This document shows, one piece after another, positions 1 to 9,471 of a stretch of DNA of 64,000 nt. The first letter of the stretch is position 1. Every line of letters starts with the position of its first letter. The stretch is from the NCBI RefSeq assembly GCF_040371755.1, contig NZ_BAABWE010000001.1, positions 372,001 to 436,000 of the forward strand, in the 5' to 3' direction. The notes beneath the pieces were generated by a model. That model was not told where the DNA came from, ran no database searches, and saw only the letters and a list, made by a program, of their open reading frames with translations. Origin of the DNA: Bermanella sp040371755 (GTDB taxonomy: Bacteria > Pseudomonadota > Gammaproteobacteria > Pseudomonadales > Oceanobacteraceae). Both the position numbers and the translations under genes were made by a program.

Positions 1-3000
1 TAAAAATCGCCGCGAATCAAGTGTATTAGACGCCGTTCTTTTAGATGACTTACGCTCTGAGTTTATCAGTATCAGCCAAAACTTAATCATGTTTGGCGCG
101 TTATATGATTACGTTATTCGTAATCTAGGTGTCATTGCTAAAGAAGCAAAAGAGACTCACAGCTTATCTTATACTGCCGTTTCCGACCTTCTAAACAAAG
201 GCCTAGAGTATACGAACAACTTGAGCATCGCTGAAAACCATAAAGAAGAATTCGCCAACTGGTTTAAATTCTTCATGGAGTCAGGCTCTCGTGGTGATTT
301 CTTAAAACAAGTAGAAGAGTGGAAAAAACACAGCTTCCCTCGTTTAAGTGACACCCTGTTTGTTATCGTCACCTTCTTCTTTGATAAATTACTGGCTGAA
401 TTCTACGGTGCTAAAGATGGCACTGAATACAATGGTCGTATTAACCCTTATAGCATTGGCCGTAAAAAAGACTTCTGGAACCGTTTAACAATCGCTTATT
501 TTGACTTGTTAATCCAAGATGTTTTAGACGATGTTAAAAAACAAAAAACCACAGGTAGTCAGGCAATAATTGACCGCTTCTTTAATGATTTCGAAGAAGT
601 TAACGCCAACCTTATGACATCTGATCCAGTACAATTCCCTGGTTTCAGAAATGCGATTGAGAAAGCATTAAACAATAACATTACACCATGTGGTGTCATC
701 ACAGGTTTTGGTACTATCAAGATTGGAAATGAAAGCCGCCGTGTCGGTACTCTTATTTCCAACCTAGATTTCCAAGCAGGTGCATTCGACATGGCATCTG
801 CTGAAAAATTCTGTAAGTTAATGGTTGAATGTTCCAAGCACAACTACCCTATTGTCTGCTTCGTCAGCTCTGGTGGCATGCAGACAAAAGAAGGTGCATC
901 TGCATTATTCTCCATGGCAGTAGTGAATGACCGTATTACACGTTTTGTTCGTGATAACGACCTTCCAATTGCTGTATTTGGTTATGGCGATTGTACTGGT
1001 GGCGCACAGGCCAGTTTTGTAACACACCCGATGGTGCAAAGTTTCTACTTCTCTGGCACCAACATGCCTTTTGCTGGACAAATTGTTGTTCCGTCTTATC
1101 TGCCATCTACGGCAACCCTTTCTAACTATTTATCATTAAATAATGGTTCGATGGCCGACTTGGTTAAACATCCTTTTGTTGAAGACTTAGATAGCCAACT
1201 TCGTGCCATCGACCCTGCCATCCCTGTTGCAAACAAAACAGTGGATGAAGTATTAGGTCGTATACTTGAAGGCTATGTGACACCAGAAAAAGCCGAAGCA
1301 AAAGAACTTGCCAGTCAAAACGAAGAAAAGATTTTCCGCCCAGTTAAGAAAATCCTAATTCATGCTCGTGGCTGTACTGCCGAAAAACTGGTACGTAAAG
1401 CACAAGAGAATGATATTGATGTCGTATTAGTTCAATCTGACCCTGATATGAGCAGTACCGCAGCGGACAACCTCAATGAAAACGGACGCTTGGTATGTAT
1501 TGGTGGTAACACTCCTGATGAAAGTTACTTGAACGCTCAAAGTGTTATCCGCATTGCTGAGCTTGAGAAAGTAGACTCCCTTCATCCGGGCATTGGCTTC
1601 TTATCTGAGAGCTCTCAGTTCGCCGCATTCTGTGGAAACCACGACATCAACTTTATTGGCCCTAGCGTTTCATCAATGGAAACCATGGGTAATAAATCAA
1701 ACGCTATCAATACCGCTATTAGCTCTGGCGTACCTGTTGTACCGGGTTCTCACGGCATCGTGACTACATCTGCAATGGCAGCCAAAGTAGCAGATGAGAT
1801 TGGTTACCCTGTTCTATTAAAAGCCGTACACGGTGGTGGTGGTAAAGGCATCCAAGTGGTACATGAACCGTCAACAATTCATGAGCTATTCCATCAAATC
1901 TCAACCGAGGCTCGCAGTGCCTTTGGTAGTGGTGATGTTTATCTTGAGAAGTTTGTAACCTCTCTACGTCACATTGAAGTACAAATTCTACGTGACAGTC
2001 AGGGCAATACTAAAGTACTTGGACTTCGTGACTGTTCTGTTCAGCGTAATAACCAAAAAATCATTGAAGAATCTGGCTCAACCATGTTACCAGCGGACCT
2101 AGAGAAAAAGGTATACGATTACGCTGCAAAACTTTCTGATGCAGTGGATTACTTTGGTGCTGGTACCGTTGAATTCATCTATAACCTAGATGCAAACGAT
2201 GTTTACTTCATGGAAATGAACACTCGTTTACAGGTTGAACACCCTGTAACTGAGCTAGTCACAAATACTGACATCATGGGCAAGCAGTTCAAGATTGCCG
2301 GTGGAGAAAGTATTGCTGACCTTAAAGTTGCACAGAAAGGTTATGCCATGGAGCTGCGTATTAACGCAGAGAAGGCAGCGGTACAAAATGGTGAAGTTCA
2401 GTTTATTCCAAACGCGGGTAAGATTACTAAGTTTGTATTACCTGAAAATAAAGACATTCAGATCCTGAAATCTATCGATGACGGCAAAGAAGTCACGCCT
2501 TTCTACGATAGCATGGTCGTGCAAATTATCTGCTTTGGCAAAGATCGTAACGACACCATCAAAAAACTACTTGCGTACCTTGATGACGTTGTTATTCAAG
2601 GCGTTAGTACCAATATTCCGCTACTTAAGCGTATATTAACTGACGATGTTTTTGTAAATGGCGATTACGATACGAATTACCTTCCTAAATTCTTGAATCG
2701 TATTGACCAGAAACAATTGATTGAAGATATTGCAACCAGTGCCGGTGACGACAAGCAAAGCATGACAATCGATAGTCTACGCATCGAAGGTTCAAGTGAG
2801 CTTAAAGTGTTAGCCCCTGCTAGCTCTATATTCTATAGCGCACCATCACCAACTGAGCCTCCATATGTGAAGGAAGGTGATACTATCTCCATTACTAAGA
2901 CCCTGTGCCTAATGGAAGCTATGAAGATGTTCAGCCCATTGAACCTAAGCTCGTTCAATACACAAGGCAATACACTTTATGATCCAGACGCTCAATACAA

Positions 3001-3082
3001 AGTGGTCCGCATTCAAAATGAAGAAGGACAACAAGTAAACCAAGGGGACTTACTCTTTGTAATAAGCCCTGTTCAACACTAA
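1..3082 (+). CDS. Acyl-CoA carboxylase polyprotein (carboxyltransferase, biotin carboxylase, biotin carrier), 5' end missing
   Basis: The reading frame is already open at base 2 and has 29 stop-free codons before the first ATG at 89, so the gene starts outside the window. Counting from that ATG, residues about 150-410 look like an acetyl-CoA-carboxylase-type carboxyltransferase (SSGGMQTKEG, YGDCTGGAQA). Residues about 420-870 are a biotin carboxylase with the ATP-grasp glycine loop HGGGGKGIQ and the catalytic stretch MEMNTRLQVEHPVTE. The C-terminus is a biotinyl domain with AMKM; the biotin lysine is residue 946. It should carboxylate acetyl-CoA or another short acyl-CoA. Having all parts on one chain, with carboxyltransferase before biotin carboxylase, differs from the usual separate AccABCD subunits. 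Substrate cannot be read from sequence. A strong terminator follows at once, so it ends its transcript. Confidence 0.85.
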   Translation, partial: KNRRESSVLDAVLLDDLRSEFISISQNLIMFGALYDYVIRNLGVIAKEAKETHSLSYTAVSDLLNKGLEYTNNLSIAENHKEEFANWFKFFMESGSRGDFLKQVEEWKKHSFPRLSDTLFVIVTFFFDKLLAEFYGAKDGTEYNGRINPYSIGRKKDFWNRLTIAYFDLLIQDVLDDVKKQKTTGSQAIIDRFFNDFEEVNANLMTSDPVQFPGFRNAIEKALNNNITPCGVITGFGTIKIGNESRRVGTLISNLDFQAGAFDMASAEKFCKLMVECSKHNYPIVCFVSSGGMQTKEGASALFSMAVVNDRITRFVRDNDLPIAVFGYGDCTGGAQASFVTHPMVQSFYFSGTNMPFAGQIVVPSYLPSTATLSNYLSLNNGSMADLVKHPFVEDLDSQLRAIDPAIPVANKTVDEVLGRILEGYVTPEKAEAKELASQNEEKIFRPVKKILIHARGCTAEKLVRKAQENDIDVVLVQSDPDMSSTAADNLNENGRLVCIGGNTPDESYLNAQSVIRIAELEKVDSLHPGIGFLSESSQFAAFCGNHDINFIGPSVSSMETMGNKSNAINTAISSGVPVVPGSHGIVTTSAMAAKVADEIGYPVLLKAVHGGGGKGIQVVHEPSTIHELFHQISTEARSAFGSGDVYLEKFVTSLRHIEVQILRDSQGNTKVLGLRDCSVQRNNQKIIEESGSTMLPADLEKKVYDYAAKLSDAVDYFGAGTVEFIYNLDANDVYFMEMNTRLQVEHPVTELVTNTDIMGKQFKIAGGESIADLKVAQKGYAMELRINAEKAAVQNGEVQFIPNAGKITKFVLPENKDIQILKSIDDGKEVTPFYDSMVVQIICFGKDRNDTIKKLLAYLDDVVIQGVSTNIPLLKRILTDDVFVNGDYDTNYLPKFLNRIDQKQLIEDIATSAGDDKQSMTIDSLRIEGSSELKVLAPASSIFYSAPSPTEPPYVKEGDTISITKTLCLMEAMKMFSPLNLSSFNTQGNTLYDPDAQYKVVRIQNEEGQQVNQGDLLFVISPVQH

Positions 3083-3095
3083 CTGTTGAGCCTGA

Positions 3096-3122
3096 AGCCC
3101 TAGCATTGCTAGGGCTTTTTTT
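3096..3122 (+). terminator. Rho-independent terminator after the carboxylase gene
   Basis: Nine-base-pair perfect stem AGCCCTAGC/GCTAGGGCT with a three-base loop, followed by seven T. It lies 14 bases after the carboxylase stop codon. Confidence 0.9.
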
Positions 3123-3331
3123 ATGCCCCTCATAAATATTCATGTGAACTGTTCGCCTTCAAGCGAATCATAGATATAACGTAAAACATGAAATATCTGA
3201 AAGCTTAGGATAATATGGGTTTATTTTTGGCTATTATCAGCCAAAGCACACATTAAACTGGGTTTAAGTGCTATAAATATCAATATTCACCCTTTATATG
3301 CTTGCGTCATCTAATAAGGAAAGCCCCATAA

Positions 3332-5398
3332 ATGTTTCGTCATTTATTATTACTCAGCACCCTGCTTTGCACATCATTTGTACACTCGAACACTCCAGAA
3401 ATACCGCTATTAAAGCCTGAAGCAGAACACGCACTTGCTAATCGTGCTGTTGTACATCATTTATACCAACATCACTACTCACGAAAATATCTCAACAATG
3501 AATTCTCTGAAAAGGTATATACCCGGTTTTTGGACCTGCTCGACAATACTCGCTCGTATTTTACGCAGGCGGATATCAAGCAATTTGAGAAATTTAAAAA
3601 ACAGCTAGATGAAGCCATCAAAACGAATAATCTTGCTCCTGCTTTCGAGATTTATAATCGCTATGAACAAAGAGCCATCGAGCGCCTTACGTTTGCAATT
3701 GGTGTTTTAGATAAAGGAATCAAACAATTTGATTTCAAAAAAGATGAATCACTTGAACTCGACAGAGAAGCTACCGACTGGGCAAAAACTGAAAAGGAAC
3801 TAGACACATTATGGCGCAAACGCATTAAAAATACGGTTTTGAACTTAAAATTAGCAGGTAAAGCTGACGAAGACATTGCCGGCCTGCTTAAGCGTCGCTA
3901 TGAAAGTCAATTAAACAGAATTAAACAGATCAACTCTGAAGACGCATTCCAGTCATATATGAATGCCATCACCTATACATTTGACCCTCACACTCAATAT
4001 ATGTCCCCTCGCAATAGCGAAAACTTCAACATCAACATGAGTCTCTCCCTTCAAGGTATTGGAGCTGTCCTTAGATCTGAAAATGAAAATACCATTGTTG
4101 AGCGCCTTGTAACTGGCGGTCCTGCTGCCAAAGCCGGGCAACTCAAGCCAAGCGATAAAATAATTGGTGTCGCTCAAGGTGATAAAGAAATGAAGGACGT
4201 CATCGGCTGGCGTTTAGACGAGGTTGTCGACCTGATTCGAGGTCCAAAAGACAGCACTGTTCGCTTGGACATTATTTCAGGAAGCGGCCAAACCGAAGAA
4301 CATAAGACAATTTCAATTGTTCGTGATGAAGTAAAGTTAGAGGATAGAGCAGCACAAAGTGAAACCATAGATGTTAAACGACAAAATAAAGACTATAAAC
4401 TAGGCGTCATTGATATTCCTGCGTTCTACGCTGACTTTGAAGCTAAAAACGCAAACGACCCCAACTATCGAAGCACAACTCGTGACGTTAGTCGTTTAAT
4501 CGAAGATTTGAAAAAAGACAATATTGACGGCTTAATTATTGATTTACGTAATAATGGTGGTGGCTCACTAGCCGAGGTTAATAACCTTGTTGGATTATTT
4601 ATCCCTCAAGGGCCGACGGTTCAAGTTCACTATAGTTTTGGGCACACACAAGTATTAGCAGATCAGGACCCTAGCGTTTTATATAACGGGCCTCTTGTCG
4701 TTCTAACAAACCGCTTAAGTGCGAGTGCTTCTGAAATTTTTGCAGGAGCAATCCAAGATTACGGCCGCGGTCTAGTTGTTGGCAGCCAAACATTTGGTAA
4801 AGGTACAGTTCAAACTTTAATCCCTCTTTTCAGAGGACAAATGAAGGTCACCAATGCAAAATTCTATCGTGTCAGTGGTGAAAGTACACAACATCGTGGC
4901 GTCATCCCTGACATCAGTTACCCAGAAATTTATGACATTGAAAAGATTGGCGAGAGCGCACTGGAAGAGGCATTACCTTGGGATAAAATTGAAGCCTCAA
5001 AATTCAAACCACAAAATAACCTGAGCTCTAGCATTCCTATTCTAAAAGAACAGCACGAGAAGCGAATTTCAAACAATCCAGATTTCGAATATCTAAACGA
5101 ACAAGTGGAGTTTTTGAAAGAGCTTAGAAATGACACAAGTATTTCTTTAAATATCGAAACCCGTGAAAAAGAACGCTTAACTAACGAGTCTCGTCGGCTT
5201 GCCCTTGAAAATAAACGTCGAAAAGCAAAGGGGTTAAAATTACTAGATAAATTAGATAACGCTGAAGATGAAAGTGAAGAGCCTAATCCTGATAGCGAGA
5301 AAAAGAATGCAACTGAAGATGCATTATTAATAGAAGGTGGTGAGATATTAGTAGATTTCATCCAACTCGATACAAATCAAGTTTTAACTAAAAAATAA
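3332..5398 (+). CDS. prc: Carboxy-terminal processing protease Prc (Tsp), S41A family
   Basis: Periplasmic tail-specific protease that degrades proteins with nonpolar C-termini and trims envelope and peptidoglycan-synthesis factors. The 688-residue length is typical of the family. An N-terminal signal peptide (MFRHLLLLSTLLCTSFVHS) is followed by the Tsp N-terminal domain, a PDZ domain (about residues 235-330) and the S41 protease domain. By alignment with E. coli Tsp the catalytic residues are Ser465 (in SASASEIF), Asp476 and Lys490 (in FGKGTVQ), all present. The C-terminal third is highly charged, with a predicted coiled coil. It stands alone: terminators bound it on both sides and the next genes are on the other strand. 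Confidence 0.95.
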   Translation: MFRHLLLLSTLLCTSFVHSNTPEIPLLKPEAEHALANRAVVHHLYQHHYSRKYLNNEFSEKVYTRFLDLLDNTRSYFTQADIKQFEKFKKQLDEAIKTNNLAPAFEIYNRYEQRAIERLTFAIGVLDKGIKQFDFKKDESLELDREATDWAKTEKELDTLWRKRIKNTVLNLKLAGKADEDIAGLLKRRYESQLNRIKQINSEDAFQSYMNAITYTFDPHTQYMSPRNSENFNINMSLSLQGIGAVLRSENENTIVERLVTGGPAAKAGQLKPSDKIIGVAQGDKEMKDVIGWRLDEVVDLIRGPKDSTVRLDIISGSGQTEEHKTISIVRDEVKLEDRAAQSETIDVKRQNKDYKLGVIDIPAFYADFEAKNANDPNYRSTTRDVSRLIEDLKKDNIDGLIIDLRNNGGGSLAEVNNLVGLFIPQGPTVQVHYSFGHTQVLADQDPSVLYNGPLVVLTNRLSASASEIFAGAIQDYGRGLVVGSQTFGKGTVQTLIPLFRGQMKVTNAKFYRVSGESTQHRGVIPDISYPEIYDIEKIGESALEEALPWDKIEASKFKPQNNLSSSIPILKEQHEKRISNNPDFEYLNEQVEFLKELRNDTSISLNIETREKERLTNESRRLALENKRRKAKGLKLLDKLDNAEDESEEPNPDSEKKNATEDALLIEGGEILVDFIQLDTNQVLTKK

Positions 5399-5410
5399 TC
5401 CACCTAAAAA

Positions 5411-5436
5411 AAACCACGCTAAGCGTGGTTTTTTTT
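5411..5436. terminator. Bidirectional terminator between prc and the DUF599 gene
   Basis: Inverted repeat AAACCACGC/GCGTGGTTT with a run of A on the left and T on the right, so it can terminate both the plus-strand prc transcript and the minus-strand yaaA-yajG-DUF599 transcript. Confidence 0.9.
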
Positions 5437-6145
5437 ATTTTATTTTTCCCTCTAAAATATCTGCATCCATTACCAATAACTTTAAAGCCTTAGAAGTAAA
5501 CTCTCGCCGATATAATATCGTCACCACAATAGATGTTGAGATAATAAACAATAACGGATGGATGAACCATGCCAATGAAGCCATGGCAAAATAATAAGCC
5601 CTCAACCCATAATTAAATGCATGCCCTGCTTGATCAAGAATTTTACCTGTCGAATATGCGTATTCTTTTCTTTGTCTTGCATTAAACTCCTCCTGATCTG
5701 GCATTGGTGAGGCTCCAACCAATACACTGCCAAAGCCATATTGGCGCAGTGACCAAGTAAAACAAAAGAAGGCATACACCATAATAAACAGAATAAGGCC
5801 TAGCTTATATTGATTAAACTCAGTACTAACCTGCTTTAATAAGTGCCAATCTGAAGATGAAGACAATGCCGTTAATATAGCTGCCACTATAATTACAGTT
5901 GTAGAAGCCATAAAGTTTACATTGCGCTCTAAGTTTGCAAGTAATGCTGCATCCCCTATTCTATTTTCACGAAGCATCATTCGCTCCATCCATGAAACTC
6001 TATGCAAATCTAAAACAGAAGCCAGGCAATGAATACGCTTTGCCATTTTTTTAGCAAAATAGCTATACCCCACCCATATCAATACAAAAAAAACAAACGC
6101 ACTATAGTCCAACCATATTGAATCAAAATAATTTATCAATTCCAT
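5435..6145 (-). CDS. DUF599 family membrane protein
   Basis: Integral membrane protein of 236 residues with about four or five hydrophobic segments (near residues 12-28, 80-100, 112-130 and 185-212). The sequence pattern (HRVSWMERMMLRENRIGDAALLANLERNVNFMAS) is typical of DUF599. No biochemical function is established for the family, and I do not propose one. The start is supported by GTAGGT upstream of the ATG. It begins 6 bases after the yajG-like gene ends, so the two are probably co-transcribed. Confidence 0.8.
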   Translation of the reverse strand: MELINYFDSIWLDYSAFVFFVLIWVGYSYFAKKMAKRIHCLASVLDLHRVSWMERMMLRENRIGDAALLANLERNVNFMASTTVIIVAAILTALSSSSDWHLLKQVSTEFNQYKLGLILFIMVYAFFCFTWSLRQYGFGSVLVGASPMPDQEEFNARQRKEYAYSTGKILDQAGHAFNYGLRAYYFAMASLAWFIHPLLFIISTSIVVTILYRREFTSKALKLLVMDADILEGKIK

Positions 6146-6151
6146 TCATAC

Positions 6152-6721
6152 CTACTTAAGAAAGTTAATCACTTCTTTATCATTAAATGCTTTATTAAAT
6201 AACTCACTTAGCAGCGTATTTAGGAATTTCTGATTAAACTCTTGTGTAGGCGCTGTTGCTACATCTTGAGAACGATTGGCAGAAAAACGCTTGGTCATAC
6301 TCGCCAATCCACGCTGCAAGCTAATGACCACTTCACCTTCCAGTTCAACTCGGCTAACCCAATCTTTGTTAGGGGACGAGTATCTAAGCTTTACAATATT
6401 CACCTTAACCTTTGATAAAGGTTCTGGTTTTCTTTCCATTTCTACATTTTGTGCCAACATAGCTGACTGTATAGCTTCACCCATAGATTTCGAAAGTGAT
6501 TCATCAAACGTAATAGGTCCTTCGTTTTTAGCATTTCGATATCCAAGAACCTCAGGGGTGTTACGCTCATCTTCAACTACAAGCTCAACAGGAACACTAA
6601 CACCTTTCATATTTTGAAAGTCCAACATTGGGCTAACATTCACTGTTTGTGGGCCTACTGCACACCCAGCTAATAAGCTAAATAAAGCCATTACATATAT
6701 AAATCTAATTTTCATTTTCAT
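6152..6721 (-). CDS. yajG: YajG-like outer membrane lipoprotein
   Basis: A lipoprotein signal peptide ends in the lipobox LLAGC, so the mature protein would be lipidated on that cysteine; the following residue (Ala) does not suggest inner-membrane retention. Length (189 residues) and pattern (VPVELVVEDERNTPEVLGYR) fit the YajG family, of unknown role but conserved in gammaproteobacteria. AAGGAA lies directly before the first ATG, so the in-frame ATG two codons on (6715) has better spacing and may be the real start. It sits between yaaA and the DUF599 gene in a close-packed minus-strand operon. Confidence 0.75.
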   Translation of the reverse strand: MKMKIRFIYVMALFSLLAGCAVGPQTVNVSPMLDFQNMKGVSVPVELVVEDERNTPEVLGYRNAKNEGPITFDESLSKSMGEAIQSAMLAQNVEMERKPEPLSKVKVNIVKLRYSSPNKDWVSRVELEGEVVISLQRGLASMTKRFSANRSQDVATAPTQEFNQKFLNTLLSELFNKAFNDKEVINFLK

Positions 6722-6740
6722 TTCCTTAATTTATGATTCA

Positions 6741-7511
6741 TTATTTCTGTTCTTTTCTTAAAAATACCCATTCACAATCATTCGATTGGTCTGGGGAGAA
6801 ATAATATCCGTCAACATCAAATTTCTTTATATTTTCAACATCTTTAATGCGCTGTTTAATAATATATGCTGACATTAATCCACGGGCTTTCTTTGCGTAA
6901 AAACTAATAATTTTAAATTGCCCATTTTTTTCATCTTTAAAAACCGGCGTAATAATTTTAGCCTTTAACTGCTTGGTTTTAACTGACTTAAAATATTCAT
7001 TGGACGCTAAGTTAACAATCACATCCGATCCATTAGGTTCTTGATTAATTTTATCTGTAATTTGATTCCCCCAAAATTCATAGAGGTTTTTACCTTTGTG
7101 GTTTTCAAACTTCGTTCCCATTTCTAGCCTATATGGCTGTATTAAATCCATAGGCCTTAAAAGCCCATAAAGCCCGGAAAGCATTCGCAAATGTTTTTGC
7201 GCAAAGTTCATATCCGATTTACTAAAGTTGTATGCATCCAGCCCTGTGTATACATCACCCTTAAACGCGTAAATGGCTTGTTTGGCGTTCTGTTGAGTAA
7301 ATGGTAGAGACCAATGCTGAAACCGAGAGACATTGAGATCAGCTAATTTGTCGCTCAATTTCATCAAACTAGCGACGTCCTTAGGTGTAAGCTGCTTTAA
7401 TTCTTTAATGAGAGCATGAGACTGCTCAAGCATATCCGGTAATGTATGTTCATTAATTGGAGCAGGGGTTTCGTAATCCAACGTTTTTGCTGGTGATACT
7501 AGCATTAACAT
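6741..7511 (-). CDS. yaaA: Peroxide stress protein YaaA (DUF328)
   Basis: The N-terminus MLMLVSPAKTLDYE and the later motifs FKGDVYTGLDAY, LSGLYGLLRPMDLIQPYRLEMGT and NLASNEYFKSV are diagnostic of YaaA, and 256 residues is the expected length. In E. coli YaaA lowers intracellular free iron and limits DNA damage under peroxide stress; DNA-binding activity has also been reported for the family. It is the first gene of a likely three-gene operon with yajG and the DUF599 gene. I saw no clear OxyR site by eye in the 157 bases upstream. Confidence 0.93.
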   Translation of the reverse strand: MLMLVSPAKTLDYETPAPINEHTLPDMLEQSHALIKELKQLTPKDVASLMKLSDKLADLNVSRFQHWSLPFTQQNAKQAIYAFKGDVYTGLDAYNFSKSDMNFAQKHLRMLSGLYGLLRPMDLIQPYRLEMGTKFENHKGKNLYEFWGNQITDKINQEPNGSDVIVNLASNEYFKSVKTKQLKAKIITPVFKDEKNGQFKIISFYAKKARGLMSAYIIKQRIKDVENIKKFDVDGYYFSPDQSNDCEWVFLRKEQK

Positions 7512-7640
7512 GATTTAGCCTTATTACTAGAAGGGAATGACACCCAAAAGAATTCATGTCTAATAGTAAAGCATTCACCTACCTTGTGAACAGTAACGTA
7601 AAGAAATATGACAGTTGGACATAGATAAAAACAATGGCAT

Positions 7641-7661
7641 CAGGCTCATTTAATGAGCCTG
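7641..7661 (-). terminator. Hairpin terminator after the chemoreceptor gene
   Basis: Perfect 8-bp inverted repeat CAGGCTCA/TGAGCCTG just past the stop of the minus-strand chemoreceptor. The T-rich run on the minus strand lies about 10 bases beyond the stem, so termination may be imperfect. Confidence 0.6.
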
Positions 7662-7668
7662 AGAGGCT

Positions 7669-9297
7669 TTATAGAATAAAACTGGATACTTGACTGGTTA
7701 AGCTTTGAGACTGCTTGTTAAGCCCCTGAACGGCATTACCAATGGATTCAGCACTCTGCTTAGCGCCTTGGCTTAATTCATTCACTCCCTCTAAATTTGA
7801 GTTAATTTCGTCAATAACGGATGTTTGCTCTTCAATTGCAGAGGCCACCTGTAAAATTCGATCACTAATACTCACTAAAGACGATGAAATATTATTAAGA
7901 TTCTCTTCAGACTTTTTAGCATAATCCACAGTAGAAGTGGCCTTTTCTTGACCATCTTTCATAGATTCAACTGCCTTGTTTACCCCGTTTCTGAGGTTTT
8001 CGATCATATTATTGATATCACCCGTGGACTGTTGGGTTTTACTGGCAAGGGTCCGCACCTCATCTGCTACCACGGCAAATCCACGCCCTTGTTCTCCTGC
8101 ACGGGCAGCTTCTATTGCAGCATTCAATGCCAATAGATTTGTTTGCTCCGCAATACCCTTAATAACATCTAGCACAGATGCAATATTTGTAGTCTCTTCC
8201 ACCAATTCTTGAATAACCAACCCTGAATTACTGACATTATCTGCCAGTGATTCAATCTCACGCATAGCACGACTAAAATCATGGGCAATTTGCTTAGCGG
8301 TAGAATCAGCATTTTTTGCTTCCTCTGAAACCTGTTGCGTATTATTAGAAACTTCTTGAATCGCCAAACCCATTTCATTATTGGCCGTAGCCACCATTTC
8401 CATAGAGTGTGCATATTGCTCACTATTTGAAACGCTATCTTGAGCGCCTTCTTTTAAACTCTGACTGGCACTGTTAATTTCAAGAGATACAGCTTTCACA
8501 TTTGTCATTAATTGCTGCACCCCCGTCAAAAATTGATTAAAACTATGAGCTAGCTTTCCAATTTCATCCTCACCCATTTCAGGCATGCGTTTCGTTAAAT
8601 CTCCTTTACCGCTGGCCAATTCGTTTAACGCAACTGAAAGGTCATTTAATGGCCCTATTATCATTTTTGGAAATAGCACACCAACACATGTGGTTATGAT
8701 AAAAACGATTAGCACTAACACAACCGTATTTGTCATGGAATCTGACTTTACCTCTACTGTTAAGGCTTGTAGCGAAGCAGCTTCTTGACCCAAGCTTTCA
8801 CCAAGAATATCAAGCTTACCCCTCATGGATTCAAATACATTATCTAAACTACCCGTACTTAACTCAGTAGCCTCATCAATTGATACACTTTGATTACGGA
8901 TCTTATCAACAAGGGATAGAGTTTGAGGCCGCCAGTTTGAAAATGACGTCAGGAATACTTTGGCTTCTTCTTTAACCTTTTTCGATACATCCAAGCTTAA
9001 AATCTTTTTAACTCGATCTTCAACTTGCTGGATATTTTCACTATGAGCCTTCAAATAATCATCATTTAACAAACCCATTGCCATAGTTCGCTCAGCAACC
9101 TGAGCTTGATATAAGTCCCTATCTGCATTTAAAACTAGCTCTATACTTGGAATATATTCTTCATTTATATGTGAGAAATCGTTAGATATAACCTGCATAC
9201 TATTAATTTGAAGAATAGATACCAGTAATAGCAAAATACCCACTAGCGCTATGGGTAGACGTAACTTTTTAGCCAACCCTAGGTCTGACCATTTCAT
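7669..9297 (-). CDS. Methyl-accepting chemotaxis protein
   Basis: Transmembrane chemoreceptor of 542 residues. A first membrane segment (about residues 15-32) is followed by a helical periplasmic sensor resembling a four-helix-bundle domain (about 35-185), a second membrane segment (about 190-210), a HAMP domain (GKGDLTKRMPEMGEDEIGKLA) and the cytoplasmic signalling domain. The hairpin tip EQTNLLALNAAIEAARAGEQGRGFAVVADEVR is intact; this is the CheA/CheW contact. No C-terminal CheR-docking pentapeptide is seen (it ends SQVSSFIL). The ligand is unknown. It is monocistronic and divergent from the TauE-type permease gene. Confidence 0.92.
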   Translation of the reverse strand: MKWSDLGLAKKLRLPIALVGILLLLVSILQINSMQVISNDFSHINEEYIPSIELVLNADRDLYQAQVAERTMAMGLLNDDYLKAHSENIQQVEDRVKKILSLDVSKKVKEEAKVFLTSFSNWRPQTLSLVDKIRNQSVSIDEATELSTGSLDNVFESMRGKLDILGESLGQEAASLQALTVEVKSDSMTNTVVLVLIVFIITTCVGVLFPKMIIGPLNDLSVALNELASGKGDLTKRMPEMGEDEIGKLAHSFNQFLTGVQQLMTNVKAVSLEINSASQSLKEGAQDSVSNSEQYAHSMEMVATANNEMGLAIQEVSNNTQQVSEEAKNADSTAKQIAHDFSRAMREIESLADNVSNSGLVIQELVEETTNIASVLDVIKGIAEQTNLLALNAAIEAARAGEQGRGFAVVADEVRTLASKTQQSTGDINNMIENLRNGVNKAVESMKDGQEKATSTVDYAKKSEENLNNISSSLVSISDRILQVASAIEEQTSVIDEINSNLEGVNELSQGAKQSAESIGNAVQGLNKQSQSLTSQVSSFIL

Positions 9298-9471
9298 AAG
9301 GCTCTCCTATCTATATATTTAGAATAGTTCAACCAATAGGTTAAGCAATTTCTGCGATTATAAATGCAATTCAAAGAATCTATAGGATTTGCTATAAAAA
9401 TCAGTATATTAAGAAACGCTAAAAAACCTTAGGCGTTATTACTAAACTCTCATATATCAAAGAAGGTATTT

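Noticed and set aside
4930..5361. 143-residue open frame on the minus strand inside prc
   Set aside because: It is serine-, phenylalanine- and leucine-rich, as expected from reading the charged C-terminus of prc in reverse, has no plausible ribosome site and lies wholly inside a well-supported gene.
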